This document shows, one piece after another, positions 7,910 to 16,417 of a stretch of 37,845 nt of DNA. Location: contig NZ_CAJYIU010000102.1 in the NCBI RefSeq assembly GCF_913775355.1, positions 1-37,845 of the forward strand. Reading direction: 5' to 3'. Below the pieces are notes generated by a model, which did not search any database, was not told the DNA's origin, and was given only the letters and a program-made list of their open reading frames with translations. Every line of letters begins with the position of its first letter. Position 1 is the first letter of the stretch. The DNA comes from an uncultured Aureimonas sp. (GTDB lineage Bacteria > Pseudomonadota > Alphaproteobacteria > Rhizobiales > Rhizobiaceae). The position numbers and the translations under genes are program-made.

Positions 7910-9664
7910 CTACTCGGCCGCCGGACGCTCTCCAAGTTCTACGCCGCCGTGCAGTCGCTCCTGCGCATCGTTCAGGCGACGATAGGCGCCGCCAAGGGCC
8001 ATGAGTTCGGCGTGGTTGCCGAGTTCCGCGATCCGTCCGTCGACGACCACGGCGATGCGGTCTGCATGGCGGATGGTCGACAGGCGATGGGCGATGACGA
8101 GCGTCGTCCGCCCCTCCGCGAGTTCGGCGAGCGAGGCCTGGATCGCCCGCTCGGTTTCCGTGTCGAGCGCTGAGGTCGCCTCGTCGAGGATCAGGATTTC
8201 CGGGTTCTTCAGGAACATGCGCGCGATCGACAGGCGCTGCTTCTGTCCGCCCGACAGCTTGACGCCGCGCTCGCCGACGACCGTGTCCAGCCCGTCCGGC
8301 AGAGCCGCGACGGTCTCGGTGAGGTGCGCGCGCTCGATAGCGTCGGCGATCTCCGCCTCGCTGGCGTCGAGACGCCCATAGGCGACGTTCTCGCGCACCG
8401 TCCCGCCGAACAGGAAGACATCCTGCTGCACGATGCCGATGTGACGGCGAAGCGAGGCGAGCGTCAAGGAGCGAATGTCCTGGCCGTCGACGAGGATCGC
8501 GCCGGCGCTGACGTCGTAGAAGCGCGGGACCAGCGAGCAGATCGTGGTCTTGCCGGCGCCGGACGGGCCGACGAAGGCGACGGTCTCCCCGGCGCGAATG
8601 TCGAGGTCGATCCCCTTCAGGACGGGGCGCGAGTCCTTGTAGCCGAAGCGAACGTCCCGGAAGGCGATCGCGCCCGTGACGCCCGCCAGCGTGCGCGCGT
8701 CCGGCGCGTCGGCGATCTCGGGCGTCGTATCCAGGAAGTCGGTGTAGCGGCGAAAGCCCGCGATGCCCTTCGGATAGGTCTCGAGCACGGCCGCGATCTT
8801 CTCGACCGGGCGGAAGAATACTCCGACGAGGAGCAGGAAGCCGACGAAGCCGCCGTAGCTGAGTTCGCCGGCCATCACGTACCAGGTGCCGGCCAGCATC
8901 ACGATGACCTGGGTCAGGCGCATCGTCAGGTAGTTGAGCGCCTGGCTGACCGCCATGATGCGGTAGGCGTCGAGCTTGCGCGTGCGATAGCCCGCGTTGT
9001 TGCGCGCGAACAGGTCGCGCTCGTGCGCCTCGTTGGCGAAGCTCTTCACCACGCGGATGCCGCCGACATTCTCCTCGATGCGGGCATTGAAGTCGCCGAT
9101 CGAACCGTAGATTGCCTGCCACGTCGCGGTCATGCGGCTGCCATAACGGGTCGTCACCCAGGAGCCGACCGGGACGACCACCGCCGTGATGAGAGCCAGT
9201 TCCGGATGAACGGCCAGCATCAGGAGGAAGGCGCCGATGAAGGTCATCACGGCGATGAAGAGGTCCTCCGGCCCGTGATGGGCGACCTCTCCGATTTCCT
9301 CGAGGTCCTTCGTCAGCCGTGCCACGAGATGGCCGGTCTTCTGGTTGTCGAAGAAGCCGAAGGACAGCGTCTGGAGATGCTCGAAGGCTTTGCGCCGCAT
9401 CTCGGTCTCGATGTTGATGCCGAGCATGTGGCCCCAGTAGGTGACCACGGCCATCAGACCGGTGTTGAGGACATAGATCGCGAGCAACCCGGCCGAGGCG
9501 AGGACGATCAGCCCCCAGTTGCCGCTGGGGAGGAGGTCGTCGACGAAGACCTTCACCGCAATGGGGAAACCGAGTTCGAGAAGCCCGGCCAGTACGGCGC
9601 AGGAGAAGTCGAGCAGGAAGAGCCCGCGCCACGGGGTGTAGTAGGAAAAGAAACGCGCGAGCAT
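7910..9664 (-). CDS. ABC exporter, fused membrane and ATPase domains (MsbA/multidrug type)
   Basis: A 584-residue half-transporter. The first 310 residues hold six hydrophobic segments of the ABC_membrane type, starting MLARFFSYYTPWRG. The C-terminal ATPase domain has Walker A GPSGAGKTT, a Q-loop region GIVQQDVFLFGG, signature LSGGQKQRLSIAR, Walker B ILILDEATSALD and the switch histidine in VIAHRLSTIR. It should work as a homodimer exporting lipids, peptides or drugs; the substrate is unknown. The ATG at 9664 was chosen because GAGGA lies just upstream and the longer reading frame gives a low-complexity, unmatched N terminus. It converges on the kinase gene with 17 bases between stops, and may be cotranscribed with the FucU-type gene upstream. 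Confidence 0.93.
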   Translation of the reverse strand: MLARFFSYYTPWRGLFLLDFSCAVLAGLLELGFPIAVKVFVDDLLPSGNWGLIVLASAGLLAIYVLNTGLMAVVTYWGHMLGINIETEMRRKAFEHLQTLSFGFFDNQKTGHLVARLTKDLEEIGEVAHHGPEDLFIAVMTFIGAFLLMLAVHPELALITAVVVPVGSWVTTRYGSRMTATWQAIYGSIGDFNARIEENVGGIRVVKSFANEAHERDLFARNNAGYRTRKLDAYRIMAVSQALNYLTMRLTQVIVMLAGTWYVMAGELSYGGFVGFLLLVGVFFRPVEKIAAVLETYPKGIAGFRRYTDFLDTTPEIADAPDARTLAGVTGAIAFRDVRFGYKDSRPVLKGIDLDIRAGETVAFVGPSGAGKTTICSLVPRFYDVSAGAILVDGQDIRSLTLASLRRHIGIVQQDVFLFGGTVRENVAYGRLDASEAEIADAIERAHLTETVAALPDGLDTVVGERGVKLSGGQKQRLSIARMFLKNPEILILDEATSALDTETERAIQASLAELAEGRTTLVIAHRLSTIRHADRIAVVVDGRIAELGNHAELMALGGAYRRLNDAQERLHGGVELGERPAAE

Positions 9665-9791
9665 GGCATCCTCATGGACCGGACGCGCAACATGAGTCGC
9701 GACGCCCGGTCTCGATATCCTCGGGCTCCGGCGAGCCCTTGCGCGTCGTGTAGGAAACCTGACTTCCGTCGTCAAATTTCCGATCGGGCAA

Positions 9792-10238
9792 TCAATCGAA
9801 GATGACGCCCTTCTTGAAGATGAAGCAGCCGTGCGGCCGGGCCTCGCTGGTCCGCACGACGGCATAGGCGCTCTTGGCGGCGTCGTAGAAGGCGAAGCGC
9901 TCGACCCGTTCGATGGTGATCGACTTGCCTTCGGCCTCGTTCACCACCGCCTGCATCTCGCTGTGCACCTCCGGCACGGCGTCGGGATCGCCGACCACGG
10001 CCATGAGGCGCACCGGCGCGTCGACATAGGAGTCGAGCGGGAGGAGCGACAGGATGGCGCGTGCGGCTTCCGTCGTGCCGACGCCCGAGAGCTGGACACA
10101 GGTGCCCGTGACCGTCTCGGCGGCGGTCGATTCGGCCGGGTAGTTGCGATCGACCAGAACGAGGTCGTCGCCGTGGCCCATCTCGGCGAGGATGGTGAGG
10201 AGTTCGGCCGTGATGATTGGCGGGATGTTCTTGAGCAT
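9792..10238 (-). CDS. FucU/RbsD-family sugar mutarotase
   Basis: A 148-residue cytoplasmic protein of the RbsD/FucU family, which interconverts anomers or ring forms of monosaccharides such as L-fucose or D-ribose. Typical segments are LKNIPPIITAELLTILAEMG, the catalytic HGD region (His22), DRNYPAES and the closing ARPHGCFIFKKGVI. Length and both ends match FucU proteins better than the shorter RbsD. It starts 8 bases after the stop of the D-2-hydroxyacid dehydrogenase on the same strand, so the two form an operon. No fucose pathway genes are present in the window, so the sugar is uncertain. Confidence 0.9.
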   Translation of the reverse strand: MLKNIPPIITAELLTILAEMGHGDDLVLVDRNYPAESTAAETVTGTCVQLSGVGTTEAARAILSLLPLDSYVDAPVRLMAVVGDPDAVPEVHSEMQAVVNEAEGKSITIERVERFAFYDAAKSAYAVVRTSEARPHGCFIFKKGVIFD

Positions 10239-10246
10239 GGATGACC

Positions 10247-11272
10247 TCAGCTTTTCGACACGGGTTTGGAGCGCATGCGGCGGACGGTCTCGCGCTCGGC
10301 CCGGCGCGCGCGCACCGGGGGGAGCCCCGCGTCCATCAGTTCGAGATCGTCGAGTAGGATATCGCCCATCCGCTTGAAGACGCGATCGAGCGCGCCGGCG
10401 CGATGGGCGGACAGGAGCATGTTCGGCGTTCGGCGGACCGGATCGTCCGCCGCCGGCGGCTCCTCGGGGAACACGTCGGTCGCGACCTTGATGTGCCCGC
10501 TCGCGGCCGCCTCGCGCATCGCGTCGAAATCCACGATCCCGGCGCGGCTGAGGAGGACGAAGGCCGCGCCCGGCTTCATCGATGCGAAAGCCTTGGCGTC
10601 GAAGAGGTGCTGGTTGTCCGCAGTGACCGAGGCCGTCACGAAGACCGTGTCGGACTTGGCGAGAATGTCATCGAGCGCGGTCGCCTTTGCGCCGTGATCG
10701 GCGATGGTGGAGGCCGGCAGCCAGGGATCGTAGACCCGCACCTTGGCACGGAAGCCCGCGAGCAGGCGGTTCAGGCAGCGGCCGAGATCGCCGAAGCCGA
10801 CGATGCCGATGAGCGAGCCGGTCAGAAGCTGTGCCGACCCGTTGCCGTCGAGGCCCCAGACCTCCTCGCCGCGCCGAAAGTCCGCGTCGGCCTTCGCGAT
10901 TTGCCGGTGCAGCGAGAGCGCCATGCCGAGCCCCATCTCGGCCACCGGTTCGGCGAACACGGAGCTCGTGATCAGGACGTGGATGCCGCGCTCGAAGCAG
11001 GCGGCGTACGGCATGTTGTCGGTGAAGTTGCCCTCGACGTTGACGATGGCCCGAAGATTCGTCATCGCCGCCAGCAGGGCATCGGAAACGTCGGGCTGTC
11101 CGACAAGGTATCGCGCCCGCGCCAGCACATCCGCGGGCAAGGCGTCGATCTCGCCGCTCGTCGTCTCGACGAGGTCGTAGCGCTCGCGGAACTCCGACAG
11201 CGCGTCCGGCGTGAAGATCATGTCGAGGTCGCGCGGATGCGGCGCGACGATCACTAAGGGCCGTTCGCTCAT
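10247..11272 (-). CDS. D-2-hydroxyacid dehydrogenase (NAD(P)-dependent)
   Basis: A 341-residue dehydrogenase of the D-isomer 2-hydroxyacid family, reducing 2-keto acids or oxidising D-2-hydroxy acids. The NAD-binding motif GFGDLG is at residues 159-164. The catalytic residues are visible as Arg243 (LLSRAGIVD), Glu271 (DVFPEEP) and His290 (LSAHRAG), so the enzyme should be active. The N-terminal half is diverged, and the segment VNVEGNFTDNMPY replaces the more usual ground of phosphoglycerate dehydrogenases. Transcribed away from the Ldh-GntR-TRAP operon and ahead of the FucU-type gene. In this setting a keto-sugar acid is a likely substrate, which is inference from the neighbours only. GAGGACGA precedes the ATG. 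Confidence 0.9.
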   Translation of the reverse strand: MSERPLVIVAPHPRDLDMIFTPDALSEFRERYDLVETTSGEIDALPADVLARARYLVGQPDVSDALLAAMTNLRAIVNVEGNFTDNMPYAACFERGIHVLITSSVFAEPVAEMGLGMALSLHRQIAKADADFRRGEEVWGLDGNGSAQLLTGSLIGIVGFGDLGRCLNRLLAGFRAKVRVYDPWLPASTIADHGAKATALDDILAKSDTVFVTASVTADNQHLFDAKAFASMKPGAAFVLLSRAGIVDFDAMREAAASGHIKVATDVFPEEPPAADDPVRRTPNMLLSAHRAGALDRVFKRMGDILLDDLELMDAGLPPVRARRAERETVRRMRSKPVSKS

Positions 11273-11441
11273 TCGTCCTCCCCGAGGCCCGGCAACGGCG
11301 CGGCCTCTTCGCGCTTCCGATAGCGGCGAACGCGCCCGATCTCAAACGGCTTCTCCGCTCGTCCCCATGATCGCGCCGTTTGCGCCGCGCGGGGCGATCG
11401 CGCTACCCCGGGATCTTCGGCACCATCGGGAGGAAACGGAT

Positions 11442-12482
11442 ATGACGAGCGCCATTCTGGTCGACGCAGCGCAACTCGAGGCCAGCGTCAGGGCGGCCCT
11501 TCGGGGGGCCGGTGCCTCGGACGAATCGGTCGATGCGACGACCCGCGCGCTGATGCACGCCTCGCGCGTCGGCGTCGACAGCCACGGCGTCCGGCTGGTG
11601 CCGCACTATTGCACGGTGATGGCGGGCGGGCGCGTCAACCCGCGCCCGAACGTGACGGTGAGGCGCACGGCGGCGGCGACCGGCACGGTGGACGGCGACG
11701 ACGGGCTCGGACACCTCACGAGCTACCGCGCCGCCGCCTTCGCGGTCGAACTCGCCCGCGAGAGCGGTATCGGCGCGGTGGGGGCGGTTCGCTCCTCGCA
11801 TCTCGGCGCCGCGGGCGCCTATGCGGTGGCGATCGCGGACGCCGGCATGATCGGCTTTGCGACCACCAATACCGATTCGGTCGTCGGCCTGTTCGACGGA
11901 ACGAAGGCCTTCCACGGTACGAACCCCCTCGCCTTCGCAGCGCCCGTCGTCGGCGAGAGCCCTTGGCTCCTCGACATGGCCACCTCGTCGATCCCGATGA
12001 ACCGCGTGCTCCTCTACCGGTCGCTCGGGCAAACCCTGCCGGAAGGCGTCGCCGCGGACACGTCGGGCCACGCGACGCGTGATCCGCATGCGGCCGACAT
12101 GCTCCTGCCCCTCGGCGGCGAAGGCTACGGCTTCAAAGGCGCGGCGCTCGCCGGTGTCGCGACGCTCCTGACCGGCATCCTCAACGGCACGACGCTGGAC
12201 CACGAGTTCATCCCGATGGTCGGGAGCGACGACATATCGACACCGCGCAACATGGGGCACTTCTTCCTCGCGATCGACCCAGAGCGGTTCGCGGGAGCCG
12301 CGCTCTTCGCCGACGGCATGCGCCGCTATCTCGACGCCCTGCGGTCCGTTCCGCCGGTCGACGGCGGCAGGGTCATGGCGCCGGGCGATCGCGAATGGGA
12401 CGTCGAGGCCCGCCGCGCCGTCGAGGGTATTCCCGTCGATCCCGACACGGCGCGCTTCCTCGGCTTGGCAGGCAATTCTTAA
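11442..12482 (+). CDS. Ldh-family (malate/L-lactate/ureidoglycolate-type) oxidoreductase
   Basis: A 346-residue NAD(P)-dependent dehydrogenase of the malate/L-sulfolactate/YiaK fold, unrelated to classical lactate dehydrogenase. Family landmarks are ALMHASRVGVDSHGVRLVPHY near residue 35-55 (with the DSHG catalytic-histidine region), GAVRSSHLGAAGAYA, FHGTNPLAFAAP, LLDMATSS and GYGFKGAALA. Relatives include YiaK (2,3-diketo-L-gulonate reductase), AllD and delta1-piperideine-2-carboxylate reductase, so a 2-keto acid is reduced. The ATG at 11442 follows GGGAGGA; earlier in-frame starts have no support. It is the first gene upstream of the GntR-TRAP-dehydrogenase set but is separated from it by the GntR promoter and operator, so it may have its own promoter in the 169-base divergent gap. 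Confidence 0.9.
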   Translation: MTSAILVDAAQLEASVRAALRGAGASDESVDATTRALMHASRVGVDSHGVRLVPHYCTVMAGGRVNPRPNVTVRRTAAATGTVDGDDGLGHLTSYRAAAFAVELARESGIGAVGAVRSSHLGAAGAYAVAIADAGMIGFATTNTDSVVGLFDGTKAFHGTNPLAFAAPVVGESPWLLDMATSSIPMNRVLLYRSLGQTLPEGVAADTSGHATRDPHAADMLLPLGGEGYGFKGAALAGVATLLTGILNGTTLDHEFIPMVGSDDISTPRNMGHFFLAIDPERFAGAALFADGMRRYLDALRSVPPVDGGRVMAPGDREWDVEARRAVEGIPVDPDTARFLGLAGNS

Positions 12483-12488
12483 CGCGGC

Positions 12489-12517
12489 TTGACGCCATCG
12501 GTCCTCGCAGCCACACT
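12489..12517 (+). promoter_or_regulatory. Candidate sigma70-type promoter of the GntR-TRAP operon
   Basis: TTGACG at 12489-12494 followed after 17 bases by CACACT at 12512-12517. The -35 is good, the -10 weak. It begins 6 bases past the stop of the Ldh-type gene and runs directly into the inverted repeat at 12518-12546, so a repressor bound there would cover the start of transcription. Confidence 0.45.
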
Positions 12518-12546
12518 CTGGCCAATTGGTCAGATCAATTGGCCAG
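12518..12546. promoter_or_regulatory. Operator candidate: perfect 11-bp inverted repeat before the GntR gene
   Basis: CTGGCCAATTG (12518-12528) and CAATTGGCCAG (12536-12546) are exact reverse complements separated by 7 bases. The centre, TTGGTCAGATCAA, also fits the short T-GT-N3-AC-A-like sites bound by FadR-subfamily GntR proteins, with one asymmetric base. It lies 27 bases ahead of the regulator start codon, just past the candidate -10, which suggests autoregulation and control of the whole TRAP operon. Confidence 0.75.
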
Positions 12547-12572
12547 CGCGAGGCTTGGGAGGGCATCGCACC

Positions 12573-13361
12573 ATGCCCCTCAAGGCCATCGAACCGCGTC
12601 GCCTCTACCGGCAGGTCGCAGACCAGCTGCGACTTCTCATCGAGTCCGGTGAGTACGGAGTCGGTGATCGCCTGCCGACCGAGCGCGAGCTCGCCGAACG
12701 GCTCGGCATCTCGCGCCCCACGGTGCGCGAGGCGCTGATCGCGCTCGAGGTCGAAGGTCGCATCCGGATCCGGGTCGGCTCGGGCATCTACGTCACCGCG
12801 CCGCCGGTGACCGAGCCGGTGTCGGACGAGGTCGAGGGGCCGTTCGAGCTTCTGCGGGCGCGCGAGCTGATCGAGAGCGCGCTGATCCGCGAGGCCGCGG
12901 TCAAGGCCACCGCCGCGGACGTCGCCGTCCTCGACGCGATCCTCGGCCGGATGGAGAACGGCGACCATCCCTCGCCCGAGACGATCGCCGTGGACCGGGA
13001 ATTTCACGTGGCCGTCGCCGGCATCCTCGGCAACGCGGTCATCACGCGCTTCATCGGCGAGCTTTTCGACCAGCGGATGACGCCGTACTTCGCGCGGCTG
13101 TCGGAGTATTTCGAAACCGGACAGACGTGGCGGGTCGCCTATTCCGAGCATCGCACCGTGCGCGATGCGATCGCAGCCGGCGATCCCGCGGCAGCCGAAG
13201 CCGCGATGCGCCAGCACCTGCGCCAGTCGCAGATCCGGTTCCAGCATAGTTTCGGCGAGGACGCCGGCATCGGGAAGGCCGTCGGGAGGACGCCGGCCAC
13301 GCCTGCAACGCGGCGCGCGACGAAGGCCGGCGCCGGGTCCAACGGGAGGAACGACGCATGA
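12573..13361 (+). CDS. GntR-family transcriptional regulator, FadR (FCD) subfamily
   Basis: A 262-residue regulator. The winged helix-turn-helix covers residues 10-76, with GDRLPTERELAERLGISRPT and VREALIALEVEG followed by the wing IRVGSGIYV. The C-terminal all-helical FCD domain (about residues 95-230) contains the metal/ligand histidines and acids expected in DREFHVAVAG and SEHRTVRDAI. Such proteins usually repress catabolic operons and are released by a sugar acid or related organic acid. The last 35 residues are a basic Ala/Thr/Arg tail with no known role. GGGAGGG precedes the ATG at 12573. The stop codon overlaps the start of dctP (ATGA at 13358-13361), so regulator and transporter are cotranslated. 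The inverted repeat at 12518-12546 is its likely binding site. Confidence 0.92.
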   Translation: MPLKAIEPRRLYRQVADQLRLLIESGEYGVGDRLPTERELAERLGISRPTVREALIALEVEGRIRIRVGSGIYVTAPPVTEPVSDEVEGPFELLRARELIESALIREAAVKATAADVAVLDAILGRMENGDHPSPETIAVDREFHVAVAGILGNAVITRFIGELFDQRMTPYFARLSEYFETGQTWRVAYSEHRTVRDAIAAGDPAAAEAAMRQHLRQSQIRFQHSFGEDAGIGKAVGRTPATPATRRATKAGAGSNGRNDA

Positions 13362-14332
13362 GAACGAAGACACCCTGGGCGCTCGCCGCCCTTGCCGTCG
13401 CGACCTTGATGTCGGGCACGGCGCTCGCGCAGACCAAGCTGACCTGGGGCCACGTCTACGAGGTGACCGAGCCCTTCCACACCGAATCCGTGTGGGCGGC
13501 GGAGGAGATCAAGAAGCGCACCGACGGGCGCTACGAGATCAACGTCTTCCCGGCCTCGCAGCTCGGCAAGGAGGCCGATCTCAACCAGGGCCTGACGCTC
13601 GGCACCGTCGACGTCATCATCTCCGGCTCGAGCTTCGCCTCGCGCGAGTTCACGCCGATCGGGGTGACCTACTACCCCTATATCTTCCGCAACCCGGAGC
13701 ACCTCCTCGCCTATACCAAGAGCGACATCTTCCGTGAGCTGGCCAGAGGCTACGAGGAAGAATCCGGTCATCACATTACGGCCGTGACCTATTACGGCAC
13801 GCGGCACACGACGGCGAACAAGGACATCAAGACCTGCGCCGATCTCGCGGGCCTCAAGATGCGCGTGCCGGACGTGCCGGCCTATCTGGCGATGCCGCGC
13901 GCCTGCGGCGCCAACACCGCGCCGATCGCCTTCGCCGAGGTCTATCTCGCGCTCCAGAACGGCACCGTCGAGGCGCAGGAGAACCCACTGACGGCAATCG
14001 AGGCGAAGAAGTTCTATGAGGTGCAGAAGACGATCGCCCTCACCGGCCATATCGTCGACCACCTCAACACGGTGGTCTCGCAGAGCCGCTGGGCCTCGCT
14101 GTCCGACGAGGACAAGAAGATCTTCACCGACGTGATGCTGGAGGCTGCCGAGCGCGCCACCAAGATCGTGCAGCAGCGCGAGGCGAACCTCGTGCAGACC
14201 TTCAAGGACAAGGGGCTGAACGTGGTGGAGGTCGACAAGGCCGACTTCGAGAAGAACGTGCTCGAGAAGGCGCCGCTCGAGACCTACGGCTATCGGCAGG
14301 CGGATTACGACGCGATCCGCGCCGTCCATTAA
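13358..14332 (+). CDS. TRAP transporter substrate-binding protein (DctP family)
   Basis: A 324-residue periplasmic binding protein with a signal peptide cut after ALA (residue 24). The DctP fold is shown by LTWGHVYEVTEPFHTES, FPASQLGKEADLNQGLTLG, and DLAGLKMRVPDVPAY, where Arg169 is the conserved arginine that pairs with the ligand carboxylate. AFAEVYLALQNGTVEAQENP follows as the next family block. The ligand should therefore be an organic or sugar acid. It overlaps the regulator stop by four bases and is followed by a 12-bp hairpin and then the two membrane subunits, the standard gene order for SiaP/DctP-type operons. The neighbouring enzymes point to a hexonate or keto-hexonate rather than a C4-dicarboxylate. 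Confidence 0.93.
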   Translation: MRTKTPWALAALAVATLMSGTALAQTKLTWGHVYEVTEPFHTESVWAAEEIKKRTDGRYEINVFPASQLGKEADLNQGLTLGTVDVIISGSSFASREFTPIGVTYYPYIFRNPEHLLAYTKSDIFRELARGYEEESGHHITAVTYYGTRHTTANKDIKTCADLAGLKMRVPDVPAYLAMPRACGANTAPIAFAEVYLALQNGTVEAQENPLTAIEAKKFYEVQKTIALTGHIVDHLNTVVSQSRWASLSDEDKKIFTDVMLEAAERATKIVQQREANLVQTFKDKGLNVVEVDKADFEKNVLEKAPLETYGYRQADYDAIRAVH

Positions 14333-14343
14333 ATCTCGATGGT

Positions 14344-14372
14344 CCGCCGCGCCCCCGACCGGGGCGCGGCGG
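14344..14372 (+). promoter_or_regulatory. Intercistronic hairpin between dctP and dctQ
   Basis: A perfect 12-bp all-GC-rich stem (14344-14355 pairing with 14361-14372) with a 5-base loop, starting 12 bases after the dctP stop. No T-run follows. Probably an mRNA-stabilising or attenuating element giving more binding protein than membrane subunits, like the hairpin at 4694-4726. Confidence 0.65.
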
Positions 14373-14434
14373 CTCACCCATCTCCGCAGAGCCGAACGAC
14401 AGGCGGAGCCTCGTGTGCCCGCCAGGGAGCCGTC

Positions 14435-15007
14435 ATGGCCACAGAGCACCATACCCAGACCACACCGGAAGAGATCGCACACGCGTTCGAGGATGAAAGT
14501 CCGGCGGCCGATCTCAGCCCCTACGCGTTAGAGGACTGGCTGACGCTGCTGGTCTTCTGGGGCATGGCGGTCTGCGTCTTCCTGCAGTTCTTCACCCGCT
14601 ACGTCCTGAACAACTCTCTCGCCTGGACCGAGGAGATCGCGATCAACTGCCTGATCGTGGTCGTCTTCCTCGGCGCGGTCGCCTGCGTGCGCATGTCGCG
14701 GCACATTCAGGTGGACGTCCTCTACCACTACATTCCGGCGGGCCTCGCCCGCGCGCTTTCGACCTTCGTCGACGTCCTGCGCATCGCCTTCTTCGCCTAC
14801 GCCGCCTACCTCCTCTGGCGCTACGTCAACATCGTCTCGCGCGAGCGCATGGTGACGATCGACCTGCCGCGCTCGATCATCTTCTGGACCGTGTTCGCCG
14901 CTTTCGTCCTCATGCTCCTGAGAGCGATCCAGGTCGCCTGGGGCAACTGGCGGCGGGGCTATTCCGTGCTCGAGCGCCCCGGCGCATTCGACGGCCTGGG
15001 GGAGTAA
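14435..15007 (+). CDS. TRAP transporter small membrane subunit (DctQ family)
   Basis: A 190-residue protein with a polar 30-residue N terminus and four predicted membrane helices. DctQ landmarks are LQFFTRYVLNNSLAWTEEIA, the NCLIVVVFLGAVACVRMSRH region and the conserved HIQVDVLYHYIP. It pairs with the large subunit to form the sodium-driven TRAP transporter in the inner membrane. The ATG at 14435 follows AGGGAG; the upstream extension of the reading frame runs through the hairpin and is unlikely to be translated. Only 3 bases separate its stop from dctM. Confidence 0.92.
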   Translation: MATEHHTQTTPEEIAHAFEDESPAADLSPYALEDWLTLLVFWGMAVCVFLQFFTRYVLNNSLAWTEEIAINCLIVVVFLGAVACVRMSRHIQVDVLYHYIPAGLARALSTFVDVLRIAFFAYAAYLLWRYVNIVSRERMVTIDLPRSIIFWTVFAAFVLMLLRAIQVAWGNWRRGYSVLERPGAFDGLGE

Positions 15008-15010
15008 GCC

Positions 15011-16417
15011 ATGTTCGTGCTGATCGGAGCCTTCCTGGTCCTGATGGTGGTGGGCGTTCCCGTCGCCGTCTCGATGTTCGTCGCCTCGGGCCTCTACCTT
15101 GCGATCTACGGCATCGCCCCGGACATCATCATCGCGCAGCGGATGATGGCGGGCGTCGAGAGCTTCCCCCTCCTCGCCGTCCCGTTCTTCATTCTCGCCG
15201 GCAACCTGATGAACATCGCGGGCGTCACCGGTCGCATCTATGCGTTCGCGGTCGCGCTCGTCGGCTGGATGAAGGGCGGCCTTGCGCAGGTCAACATCAT
15301 CGGCTCGGTGATCTTCTCGGGCATGTCGGGCACCGCGCTGGCGGATGCCGCGGGCATCGGCACCATCGAAATCAAGGCGATGAAGGACCACGGCTATCCC
15401 GTCGAGGCCGCCGTCGGCGTCACCGCGGCCTCGGCGACGCTGGGGCCGATCTTCCCGCCGTCCCTGCCCTTCGTGATCTACGGCATGATGGCGAATGTCT
15501 CGATCGGCGCGCTGTTCATGGCCGGCATCATCCCGGGCGTCGTGATGACCGTCCTGATGATGATCACGGTCGCGATCTTCGCCTATCGCAAGGGCTGGGG
15601 CTCGGACACGCCGTTCGAGATGCGCAGGCTCCTGTCCGCCTCGTTCGAAATCCTGGTCGTCGCGAGCTTCCCGATCTCGGTCTACGTCCTCGTGCACCTC
15701 GGCCTGTCGCTGAACCTTTCGGTCCTCATCGCGCTCGCCGCGCTGGTGGCGCTCGACTGGTACTACGACTTCTCCGCCGTGATGGCGCTGATGACCCCGG
15801 TCATCCTGATCGGCGGCATGACCATGGGCTGGTTCACGCCGACGGAGGCCGCCGTCGCCGCGGTCATCTGGTCGCTGTTCCTCGGTCTCGTGCGCTATCG
15901 CACGATGACCTTCCGCACGCTCGCCAAGGCGAGCTTCGACACGATCGAGACGACGGCGTCCGTGCTCTTCATCGTGACCGCGGCGTCGGTTTTCGCCTGG
16001 CTCCTCACCGTCAGTCAGGCGGCGCAGCTGATGTCGGACGCAATCCTCGCGATCACCGACAACCCGGTCGTCTTCCTGATCCTCGTCAACATCCTGCTCC
16101 TGGTCGTCGGCTGCTTCCTCGACACGATCGCGGCGATCACCATCGTCGTGCCGATCCTCTTGCCGATCGCGCTGCGTCTCGGCATCGACCCGGTGCATTT
16201 CGGATTGATCCTGACGCTGAACCTGATGATCGGCCTACTCCACCCGCCCCTCGGCATGGTGCTCTTCGTCCTGTCACGGGTGGCCAAGCTCTCGGTCGAA
16301 CGGACGACGATGGCGATTCTGCCCTGGCTCGTGCCATTGTTCCTCGCCCTTCTGGTCATCACCTTCTTCCCCATAGTAACGCTTTGGCTTCCGACTCAGA
16401 TGGGACTGATCCAATGA
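15011..16417 (+). CDS. TRAP transporter large membrane subunit (DctM family)
   Basis: A 468-residue inner-membrane protein with about 12-14 hydrophobic segments. DctM family stretches include FPLLAVPFFILAGNLMN, the GSVIFSGMSGTALADAAGIG sodium-site region, ASATLGPIFPPSLPFVIYG, and near the end LMIGLLHPPLGMVLFV. This subunit carries the substrate and sodium across the membrane. It is slightly longer than many family members because of an extended central loop and helix pair (residues 200-260). The stop codon overlaps the start of the following dehydrogenase (ATGA at 16414-16417), so all the operon genes are tightly coupled. Confidence 0.94.
   Translation: MFVLIGAFLVLMVVGVPVAVSMFVASGLYLAIYGIAPDIIIAQRMMAGVESFPLLAVPFFILAGNLMNIAGVTGRIYAFAVALVGWMKGGLAQVNIIGSVIFSGMSGTALADAAGIGTIEIKAMKDHGYPVEAAVGVTAASATLGPIFPPSLPFVIYGMMANVSIGALFMAGIIPGVVMTVLMMITVAIFAYRKGWGSDTPFEMRRLLSASFEILVVASFPISVYVLVHLGLSLNLSVLIALAALVALDWYYDFSAVMALMTPVILIGGMTMGWFTPTEAAVAAVIWSLFLGLVRYRTMTFRTLAKASFDTIETTASVLFIVTAASVFAWLLTVSQAAQLMSDAILAITDNPVVFLILVNILLLVVGCFLDTIAAITIVVPILLPIALRLGIDPVHFGLILTLNLMIGLLHPPLGMVLFVLSRVAKLSVERTTMAILPWLVPLFLALLVITFFPIVTLWLPTQMGLIQ

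Noticed and set aside
7290-9632. A 780-codon minus-strand open frame
   Set aside because: Out of phase with the ABC exporter and the kinase it covers; Arg-rich low-complexity product with no family match, while the exporter frame has all ABC motifs.
11403-13373. A 656-codon minus-strand open frame
   Set aside because: Antisense to the Ldh-type and GntR genes, which have clear domains; composition is typical of a shadow frame.
14528-16198. A 556-codon open frame on the minus strand
   Set aside because: It lies antisense to the TRAP membrane subunits, and its product is almost only Asp, Glu, Arg, His and Ala, the mirror image of hydrophobic codons in GC-rich DNA.
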